64,000 nucleotides of DNA from Kitasatospora sp. MAA4 (GTDB lineage Bacteria > Actinomycetota > Actinomycetes > Streptomycetales > Streptomycetaceae): NCBI RefSeq assembly GCF_029893355.1, contig NZ_JARZAI010000012.1, positions 124,001 through 188,000 of the forward strand. Reading direction: 5' to 3'. A program made the translations under genes and the position numbers. The notes under the pieces are model-generated. The model did not search any database. It saw only the letters and a program-made list of their open reading frames with translations, and was not told where the DNA came from. Of this stretch, positions 58,104 to 64,000 are shown one piece after another; position 1 is the stretch's first letter; every line of letters starts with the position of its first letter.

Positions 58104-58829
58104 ATGGGACGACCTACTCGGAGCCGGCGGGAACGCCTTCGGGAGGCCACTGCTGCGGAGATCAAGAAGACTGCTCTCCAGCTCATGGCCGCCAACGGAA
58201 CCGCCTGTGTCTCGCTGCGAGCCGTCGCACGGGACATGGGGATGACCCCTGGGGCCATCTACAGCTACTTCGACGCCCGTGACGACCTGATCAGTGCGCT
58301 GATCGCGGACGTCTACACCGACCTGGCCGACACGCTGGAGGCGGCCCGCGCCAGCCGCCCGGCCCACGACCCGGCCGGGCGGGTGATGGCCTACGGCCGG
58401 GCCTACCGCCGGTGGGCGATCACCCATCCGGAGGAGTTCAGGCTGGTGTACGGGGACCCGGTACCGGACTACCAGCCGTCGCCGAGCGGCGCCGCGGCCG
58501 AGGCCGAGCACCGCGCCTGCGCGCTGCTCACCGGCATCGTCGCCGACGCCTGGCCCAAGGCGCAGCACCTGCACATGGGCGGCACCCACGCCTGGTCCGA
58601 CTACGCGCCGGACTTCGCCGCCCTGGTCCGCGCCAGCTTCCCCGAACTCCCGGCGGAGGGCGTTGGGTTGTCGCTGCGGGTCTGGGGGCGGATGCACGGC
58701 CTGGTGGCCCTGGAGGTCTACGGACACCTGCGCCCGTGGGTGCTGGACCCGGAGCAGCTGTACCTGCGGGAGATCGCCGATCTCACCAGGTCCCTCGGGC
58801 TGACCAGGCCGGAGGAGGCCGGGACATGA
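58104..58829 (+). CDS. TetR-family regulator
   Basis: A 241-aa regulator. RSRRERLREATAAEIKKTAL, then VSLRAVARDMGMTPGAIYSYF, is the HTH; the C-terminal part (YRRWAITHPEEFRLVYGDPV, HGLVALEVYGHL) is the WHG-type TetR_C domain. It diverges from the MFS exporter and is almost certainly its repressor, through the dyad at 58065-58088. The ATG at 58104 lacks a ribosome site, in line with a leaderless mRNA. Confidence 0.85.
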   Translation: MGRPTRSRRERLREATAAEIKKTALQLMAANGTACVSLRAVARDMGMTPGAIYSYFDARDDLISALIADVYTDLADTLEAARASRPAHDPAGRVMAYGRAYRRWAITHPEEFRLVYGDPVPDYQPSPSGAAAEAEHRACALLTGIVADAWPKAQHLHMGGTHAWSDYAPDFAALVRASFPELPAEGVGLSLRVWGRMHGLVALEVYGHLRPWVLDPEQLYLREIADLTRSLGLTRPEEAGT

Positions 58830-58832
58830 CGA

Positions 58833-58868
58833 GGGTGCCCCGGTCGGCGCGGGCCGACCGGGGCACCC
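58833..58868. terminator. Bidirectional terminator between TetR and P450 genes
   Basis: GGGTGCCCCGGTCGGC (58833-58848), 4-nt loop, GCCGACCGGGGCACCC (58853-58868): a perfect 16-bp stem between convergent genes. Confidence 0.85.
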
Positions 58869-58892
58869 GTGGGCGGGGCGAGCGCCCGGCTG

Positions 58893-60131
58893 TCAGACCG
58901 GCTTCACGGTGGCCGGCAGCTCGCCGAGCGTGCGCAGCACGATGCCCGGGAAGCGCTCCGGCTCGTCGACCGCCAACTCCACGTCGTACTTCACCAGTTC
59001 GGCCAGTGCCGCCTGGGTGGTGAGCTTGGCGATCGGTGCGGCCACGCAGAAGTGGATGCCATGGCCGAAGCCGAGGTTGCGGCCGGTCGGGCGTGAGAGG
59101 TCCAGGGTGTCCGCATGCGAGTAGTACTCCGGGTCGTGGTTGGCGGCGCCGAGCACCGCGGCCACGTGCTCACCGGGCTGCATCAGGATTCCGCCCACCT
59201 CGACCTCGGCCAGCGCGGTGCGCGGGACCATCTGCAGCGGGGCGTCGTAGCGCAGCAACTCCTCGGTGGCGCTGACGATCTGGTCCGGGTGCTCGCGCAG
59301 CCAGCGGAACTGGTCGGGGTGGCGCAGCAGGGCCAGCGAGGCGTTGCCGATCAGCGCGCGGGTCGCGTTGAAGCCGGCCGCCAGCAGGTTCATCAGCGTC
59401 ATGCCCAGCTCCAGCTCGCTCAACTGGTCGCCGTCCGCCTGGGCGAGGGCCAGCTGGCTGATCAGGTCGGCACCGGGATCGGCGCGGCGCTGGGCCGCCA
59501 TCTCCAGGCCGGCCTTGACGAAGCCGTCCCGCGCCTCGTCGCGCTGCCGCTTCTCCTCGGACGACAGGATGAAGCCCGGGTCCAGGCCGCGGCCGCTGAC
59601 GTTGGCCAGCCCCAGGAAGAGCTCGTGGTACTGCTGGGGCACGTCGATCAGCGCGTCCAGGACCAGGGCCGGCAGCTGCCCGGCGAGGCCGGACATCAGG
59701 TCGACCGGGCCGTCGGCGCCGCGCGCCGCCACGTCCCGCATCAGCTGCGCGGCGAACTGGGCGGTCCGCTCGCGCAGGCCCTCCACCATCCGGGGCGTGA
59801 AGGCCTTGGAGACCAGGGCGCGAATGCGGGTGTGGTCCGGCGGGTCCATGAAGATCAGCGGACGTCCGGGCGGGCCGTCCGGGTTCGGGACGAACTGGTC
59901 GGCCACGATCGGGTCGTCGCCGTAGCCGAGCCGGGGGTCGCTCATCACGGTGGCCGCCGCCTCGTGGCTGAGGACGGTGACCAGCCCGCCGGGCGTGCGG
60001 AAGACCTGCCCCGACTCCTCGCGGATCCGGCGGTAGACCGAGTACGGGTCGCGGTAGTAGTCGGGGTCGAAGGCGTCGAAGGGGAGTATCAGAGCTGCGA
60101 GTTCGTGGTCGACGTCGGGTGCCGTGGTCAT
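58893..60131 (-). CDS. Cytochrome P450 (atypical oxygen-binding helix)
   Basis: A 412-aa bacterial P450. Heme loop GFGHGIHFCVAAPIAKL has the Cys ligand, with Ala after Val where Gly is usual. EELLRYDAPLQM gives ExxR. The I-helix reads LLAAGFNATRALIGN, lacking the usual acid-Thr pair. The ATG start is 3 bp after the acyl-CoA dehydrogenase stop, so it is the last gene of a tight operon. It probably tailors the cluster product, but the altered I-helix may mean unusual chemistry. Confidence 0.85.
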   Translation of the reverse strand: MTTAPDVDHELAALILPFDAFDPDYYRDPYSVYRRIREESGQVFRTPGGLVTVLSHEAAATVMSDPRLGYGDDPIVADQFVPNPDGPPGRPLIFMDPPDHTRIRALVSKAFTPRMVEGLRERTAQFAAQLMRDVAARGADGPVDLMSGLAGQLPALVLDALIDVPQQYHELFLGLANVSGRGLDPGFILSSEEKRQRDEARDGFVKAGLEMAAQRRADPGADLISQLALAQADGDQLSELELGMTLMNLLAAGFNATRALIGNASLALLRHPDQFRWLREHPDQIVSATEELLRYDAPLQMVPRTALAEVEVGGILMQPGEHVAAVLGAANHDPEYYSHADTLDLSRPTGRNLGFGHGIHFCVAAPIAKLTTQAALAELVKYDVELAVDEPERFPGIVLRTLGELPATVKPV

Positions 60132-60134
60132 GTC

Positions 60135-61850
60135 TCAGATCCTGTTCTGGTGGACTGGTGTGTGCTGGTCGGCCGACCGGCGGCTGATCGCCGCGTGGTC
60201 GGGCTCGGAACCGTTGCTGTGGGCGAGTTGGCGCCAGTGGTCGGCGAGGCGGTGCCGGGCCGCCGTGCAGTAGACGTCCGCCAGCGCCTGCTGGTCGTCG
60301 CCGTCGAAGGCCTGGCCGGCCCGCGACAAGGTGGCGGTGGCGGCGAAGAGTTCGGCGGCGATCCGGCCGAGCAGGATCAACCTGCGTTCCTGTGAGAAGA
60401 GTTCACTGCGCTGCGGAAAGCGGCGGACCAGGTCCAGGCAGGTCCGCCGGAACTCCCCGACCTGGTCCGCCACGGCGCGCAGGTGGGCCCGGTTGGCGGG
60501 GGAGAGGCCGGCGGGTTCCACGCTCGGCTGGACCTGCGGCTGCGGCTGCGGCTGCGCGTGGGCGGCCTGGTAGCAGCGGGCGAGCAGGCCCTGGGCGGCC
60601 TGGCTGTCCAGCTGGAAGTCGACGTTGCCGGCGATCCGCAGGCCGCGCGCGTCGCGCATCGCGCGCTCCAGGGGAACCGCGGGAACCCCTCGGCGGAGCT
60701 TGCTGGGCACCGTCTCGATGCCCTCGGCGCCGTGCAGCGAAACGGTCCGGTCCACGATCCGCCAGGCGGTCCTGACCAGCAGGTTCTTGGCGGCCAGTCG
60801 CTCGAACCAGCGGTCGCCGGGCCGGGAGTCCAGCAGGCTCCACCGGGCGACGCTCTCCATGGCGTACACCTCGGCGAGGGTGGCCGCCACCATCCGCTGG
60901 ATCTCGTCGTACGCGCCCAGCGGAAGGCCGTTGATGCGGCGCCGGGCCACGAACTCGCCGGTCCAGCGCCGGCACAGCTTGGCGATCGCCATCGCGGGGG
61001 CACCGGTGAAGTACAGCTGGCCGGCCATCACCGCGGTGCGCATCAGCTCGGGGAACCTCGGGTCCTCCAGCTCGCCGCGCACCACGTGCTCCACGGGCAC
61101 CCAGACCTCGTGGAAGCGCAGCGCGCCGTTCGGCAGGCCGCGGCTGCCGGTGAACTCGATCGGGGAGGTGACCTCGAAGCCGGGAGCGCTGGTGTCGACG
61201 AAGCAGATGCAGAGCCTGCGGCCGTCCCGGCGGTGCTCGGTGGCGGCCACCGGCAGCAGGTCGGCCACCGGCCCGTGGCCGGTGAAGACCTTCGAACCGC
61301 GCAGCACGTAGTGGGCGCCGTCCGCGGAGAGCGTCGCGGTCATCCCCGGCCAGGTGTTGTTCTGGCCGGTGGGTTCGGTCAGCCCGAACCCGGAGATCGC
61401 GCCGCCGCCGATCCGCTCGTTGACGAAGTCCAGCAGCGGCCCCGGCTCCAGCGCCGGGATCAGCGCGGGCGCGCCGACCCCCGCCTGGACGGCCAGCATC
61501 TGGCCGGCCGGCATGCAGTAGCTCGCGGCCTGCTCGATGACCCGGAAGCAGTCAAACGCAGACAGCTCCAGGCCGCCGATCCTCGCGCTGTTGCGCAGCT
61601 TCAGGTAGCCGCTGGCGCGCAGGTCGTCGAGGTACCCGTCCGGCAGCCGACCGGTCAGGTCGACCTCGTCCGGGTCCAGCCGCTCCCGCAGGAAGCGCTC
61701 GACGTCGGCCACCGCCGCGTCGCCCGCCTTCCGGTCGGCCGGCGGCTGTTCGGGGAAGTGCCGGAAGAGCTCCCAGTCGAGCCGGCCGGACTCCAGTGCG
61801 GACAGGAAGGTCAGAGCCGGCGCTTGCGCTTCGGTCGGACGCGGATGCAT
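60135..61850 (-). CDS. Acyl-CoA dehydrogenase-like flavoprotein
   Basis: A 571-aa flavoprotein of the acyl-CoA dehydrogenase superfamily. SGFGLTEPTGQNNTWPGMTA is the first signature, FTGHGPVADLL and SRGLPNGALRFHEVWVPVEH the middle beta domain, and TVSLHGAEGIETVPSKLRRG the C-terminal signature. It is about 170 residues longer than standard enzymes, with an extra tail containing a Gln/Pro repeat. It would desaturate or hydroxylate a carrier-bound or CoA-bound acyl intermediate, between two P450 genes. Confidence 0.8.
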   Translation of the reverse strand: MHPRPTEAQAPALTFLSALESGRLDWELFRHFPEQPPADRKAGDAAVADVERFLRERLDPDEVDLTGRLPDGYLDDLRASGYLKLRNSARIGGLELSAFDCFRVIEQAASYCMPAGQMLAVQAGVGAPALIPALEPGPLLDFVNERIGGGAISGFGLTEPTGQNNTWPGMTATLSADGAHYVLRGSKVFTGHGPVADLLPVAATEHRRDGRRLCICFVDTSAPGFEVTSPIEFTGSRGLPNGALRFHEVWVPVEHVVRGELEDPRFPELMRTAVMAGQLYFTGAPAMAIAKLCRRWTGEFVARRRINGLPLGAYDEIQRMVAATLAEVYAMESVARWSLLDSRPGDRWFERLAAKNLLVRTAWRIVDRTVSLHGAEGIETVPSKLRRGVPAVPLERAMRDARGLRIAGNVDFQLDSQAAQGLLARCYQAAHAQPQPQPQVQPSVEPAGLSPANRAHLRAVADQVGEFRRTCLDLVRRFPQRSELFSQERRLILLGRIAAELFAATATLSRAGQAFDGDDQQALADVYCTAARHRLADHWRQLAHSNGSEPDHAAISRRSADQHTPVHQNRI

Positions 61851-61880
61851 GAGTGCCGCCTTATCTTCACAATGCGATCT

Positions 61881-63164
61881 TCACGGTGCCGGAACGAGTT
61901 CCACCGGCACGTCCAGCAGGACGGTGTGCTTGTTGTTGGGCGCCCAGACCTCCGGGCCGGCCGGCCGGATCTCCTCGACCCGGTCCAGCAGGGCCTCCAG
62001 GGCGAGCCGGATCTCCAGGCGCCCGAACGCGTCGCCCAGGCAGTAGTGGGTGCCGGCGCCGAAGGACAGGTGCGGATTGGGATCGCGCCGGATGTCGAAG
62101 TGCTCCGGGTCGGCGAAGACCGTCTCGTCCCGGTTGGCGGACGGCCACCAGAGGGTGACCTTGTCACCGGCCCGCATCTGCCGGTCGTGCAGTTCGACGT
62201 CCCGGGTGAGCGTGCGCCGGTTGTACGGGTTCGCGGGCAGCCAGCGCAGCACCTCCTCGACGGCCGTCGGCAGCAGGCTCCGGTCGGCGCGCAACTCCCG
62301 CCACTGGTCCGGGTTCTGGGCGAAGGCCAGCAGCCCCCCGGCGATGGTGTTGCGCGGCTGCTCGAAGCCGCTCACCAGCATCACGCTGGTGTTGGCCTCC
62401 CGCTCGACCTCGGTCAGCGGCGGCTGGCCCGAGCCCTCGGGAAGCTCGGCCAGCGCGAGCACCGAACCGAGGTCGTCGGCCGGGTCCAGGCGCTTGGCCG
62501 CGAGCAGGCCGGAGAAGTAGCCGCGCAGGTCGGTGTAGGTCTGCCGGGAGTGCTCGGTGGCCCGGCCGGTCCTGCGGTCGGTGAATCCCAGCACCTCGTG
62601 CACCCAGCTGGTGAGCTGGGGCCAGTCCGCGGCCGGGATGCCCAGCAGCAGGGCGACCGACTGGAGGGAGAAGGGCTCGGAGTAGTCGTCGACCAGGTCG
62701 GCCTTGCCGCCGGCGACGGCTCGGTCGGCGAGCGCCTCGGCCCGCGCCCGCAGCTCGGGCTCCATCGCCGCGATGACGCGTCCGGTGACGGCCGGCGCCA
62801 GCAGGTCCTTGAACACGTCGTGCCGGGGACTGTCCATCATGGCCAGGACGGTGCCGGTGAGCCCGCCGCCGACCGGCAGGTCCTCCAGGTGGGAGCCGCC
62901 GCCGGCCCGGCCGCCGCCGCCCTGCGAGGAGAACACCGGATCGGCCGAGGCCGCCGCGATGTCCGCGTGCCGGGTCAGCACCCAGAAGCCCTCGCCGTCC
63001 GGCATCTGCCCCGCGGGGTGCCGGAGCAGCGGCGCCTCGCGGCGCAGCCGGGCGAACAGCTCGTACGGGATGCCGTCGGCGAATCCCGCATGGTCGGTCA
63101 GGTCGAAGCCGCCCAGAACCAACGGGAGAGCGGTCTTCGCAGCGGAATGGTTCTCGGTGGTCAA
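61881..63164 (-). CDS. Cytochrome P450
   Basis: A 427-aa bacterial P450 with heme loop SFGAGTHYCLGDAFGRLE, ExxR in VEEVLRWLPANP, and FADPEHFDIRRDPNPH before the heme loop. The I-helix SGFEQPRNTIAGG has the acid but lacks the Thr that follows it in most P450s (EQPRN where ETTRN is common). It resembles the linalool/steroid-type CYP families in its heme region. It starts at an ATG at 63164 and is the upstream P450 of the operon. Confidence 0.85.
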   Translation of the reverse strand: MTTENHSAAKTALPLVLGGFDLTDHAGFADGIPYELFARLRREAPLLRHPAGQMPDGEGFWVLTRHADIAAASADPVFSSQGGGGRAGGGSHLEDLPVGGGLTGTVLAMMDSPRHDVFKDLLAPAVTGRVIAAMEPELRARAEALADRAVAGGKADLVDDYSEPFSLQSVALLLGIPAADWPQLTSWVHEVLGFTDRRTGRATEHSRQTYTDLRGYFSGLLAAKRLDPADDLGSVLALAELPEGSGQPPLTEVEREANTSVMLVSGFEQPRNTIAGGLLAFAQNPDQWRELRADRSLLPTAVEEVLRWLPANPYNRRTLTRDVELHDRQMRAGDKVTLWWPSANRDETVFADPEHFDIRRDPNPHLSFGAGTHYCLGDAFGRLEIRLALEALLDRVEEIRPAGPEVWAPNNKHTVLLDVPVELVPAP

Positions 63165-63238
63165 CGGGACCTCAACTCAAGTCTGCGGAAAGGGACATGG
63201 GCGATGGGTGGCAGGGCCGGGGTCGGGGTCGACGCTAA

Positions 63239-63439
63239 TCACGGCCGACCCCTACCGCCAACCCCAGATGCCCTGCTGGGACCCCTAGTCGGAGGTCGGT
63301 TGGCAGTGCGGACCGGGGCGAGGCGGAAGATCTCCCGGACCAGGTCGAAGCCCGAGGACTCCTCGGTCACCCGGTCCGCGGCCGGCGGGGCCGCCTTCCC
63401 CGCCTCGTCCGCCGGGTCCGGGACATGTCGTTGCGCCAT
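63239..63439 (-). CDS. Small hypothetical protein, 66 aa
   Basis: ATG at 63439 with AGAGGAG upstream. The sequence runs from an acidic, Ala/Pro-rich half (PADEAGKAAPPAADRVTEES) to a hydrophobic GFDLVREIFRLAPVR and a Gly/Arg/Pro-rich basic tail. No family is recognised and there is no membrane segment. Its place between an FAD monooxygenase and a P450 in the same direction suggests an accessory or substrate-peptide role. It could also be a chance frame. Confidence 0.45.
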   Translation of the reverse strand: MAQRHVPDPADEAGKAAPPAADRVTEESSGFDLVREIFRLAPVRTANRPPTRGPSRASGVGGRGRP

Positions 63440-63484
63440 GGCGGAACTCCTCTCCAGCCTCAGGCCCTCAGGCCCCCAGGCGGC

Positions 63485-64000
63485 TCAGGCGGTGATCCGG
63501 GCGAGCAGCCGCTGGGCCTGCTCGAACTCGGCCGGGGTGGTGCCGCTGGCCGCCACATAGCCGTCCGGGCGCACCAGGACGAACCCCACACCGGGCTGCT
63601 GAATATGGCGATGCGTCAGCAGATCGGAGTGCAGGACACCCAGGTCCCGGCCGCGCTGCACCACGCCGTGGTTCGCGGGGCCCAGCGTCAGCAGCCGGAA
63701 CTCCGCGGCGGCGAGAGCCTCGGCGAGCCGGCGCGGCGGGCGCGTCCCCGGCGCGGGGAGGCCCTGAGCCGAGCGCCGGGCGACCTGCGGCTCGGACAGC
63801 ACGTCGGGATAGCGGACCCGCCAGCCGGCCAGCAGCGGCACGAACCACCGGCGCAGGACCCCGGTCGCCTCCAGCGCGCTCCAGGCCGAGTTCCGCAGCC
63901 GGGCCGCGGCCGGTCCGAGGGTGAAGACCCGCAGGAACCGGTGGGTGGTGCGGACGATCTGCGCGGCGGCCTGGAGCCGTTCCGGCTCGTAGCTGTCCAG
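63485..64000 (-). CDS. FAD-dependent monooxygenase, C-terminal part (runs off window)
   Basis: 172 codons open from the window edge to a TGA at 63485-63487. LDSYEPERLQAAAQIVRTTH and RVFTLGPAAARLRN match the C-terminal half of PheA/TfdB-type aromatic hydroxylases, and LLTHRHIQQPGVGFVLVRPD GYVA is the thioredoxin-like C-terminal domain of that class. The FAD- and NADPH-binding N-terminal part is outside the window. It points to hydroxylation of an aromatic or polyketide substrate. Confidence 0.75.
   Translation of the reverse strand: MDSYEPERLQAAAQIVRTTHRFLRVFTLGPAAARLRNSAWSALEATGVLRRWFVPLLAGWRVRYPDVLSEPQVARRSAQGLPAPGTRPPRRLAEALAAAEFRLLTLGPANHGVVQRGRDLGVLHSDLLTHRHIQQPGVGFVLVRPDGYVAASGTTPAEFEQAQRLLARITA

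Noticed and set aside
60483..63560. A 1025-codon plus-strand open frame over the P450/acyl-CoA dehydrogenase genes
   Set aside because: It is antisense to three genes with clear catalytic motifs, and its composition (Gly/Arg/Gln-rich, no domain) is that of a high-GC shadow frame.
1..64000. tRNA, rRNA, riboswitch or CRISPR features
   Set aside because: Reading through the intergenic regions I found no cloverleaf with a GTTCGA loop, no rRNA sequence and no repeat-spacer array. Covariance-model and CRISPR-finder runs would settle it.

Overview
The window reads as chromosome of a high-GC filamentous actinomycete of the Streptomyces/Kitasatospora type. The evidence is a strong G/C bias at third codon positions, many GTG and TTG starts, many 4-bp ATGA/GTGA stop-start overlaps, XRE plus DUF397 pairs, an ArpA/ScbR-type receptor and a LuxR regulator with two TTA (bldA-type) codons. 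I saw no rRNA, tRNA or CRISPR. All positions come from reading the sequence; family names rest on motifs and remembered family features, not on searches.

Layout. 1-4208: a partial SRPBCC protein, an ABC1/AarF kinase-like protein overlapping a fumarase/CMLE-type lyase, and a TetR regulator. 4209-12692: a probable genomic island. It begins where a DUF4188 gene is cut and joined to a 3'-truncated HTH gene. It carries an XRE regulator, a peptide deformylase, four glycosyltransferase-like genes and a P-loop kinase, and it ends in wrecks of an FkbM methyltransferase and a tyrosine integrase. 12693-18040: flavin reductase and SnoaL-like genes with a MarR regulator and repeated TGACTT-N8-AAGTCA sites, an XRE-cupin regulator, an arylsulfotransferase-like protein and an NCS2 permease.

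18146-30869 is the most interesting region, a probable undescribed biosynthetic cluster. A StrR/NovG-type activator is followed by two paralogous cassettes. Each has a tiny peptide gene with a very strong ribosome site (17 aa MGIKLSMVTAKAAHGVS; 14 aa MGTTPKAVTRGLAE), then a perfect or near-perfect hairpin, then a nucleotidyltransferase with a PqqD/RRE-like C-terminus. An MFS exporter gene follows each nucleotidyltransferase. Between the cassettes lie CYTH, SDR, thymidylate-kinase-like, HAD and a third MFS gene, plus an adenosine deaminase fused to a SAICAR-synthetase-like domain. Two near-identical promoters (TTGAAC-N17-TAGTCT-N6-ATG), apparently giving leaderless mRNAs, tie the two halves together. 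My working hypothesis is a ribosomal peptide joined to, or modified with, a nucleotide; leader-peptide attenuation is the main alternative.

30874-49615 holds ordinary accessory genes: a DUF5954 protein, a TetR/MFS divergon, an alpha/beta hydrolase, a branched-chain amino-acid-type ABC system with a fused LivH-LivM permease, a TerD-like giant, a double UPF0145 protein, an XRE/DUF397 module, the lutABC lactate operon and a SnoaL-like gene. 49950-64000 is the edge of a second, conventional secondary-metabolite cluster: an ArpA-type receptor, a TTA-containing LAL regulator, an aldo-keto reductase, an MFS exporter with its TetR, two P450s, an acyl-CoA dehydrogenase, a small unknown protein and an FAD monooxygenase that runs off the window.
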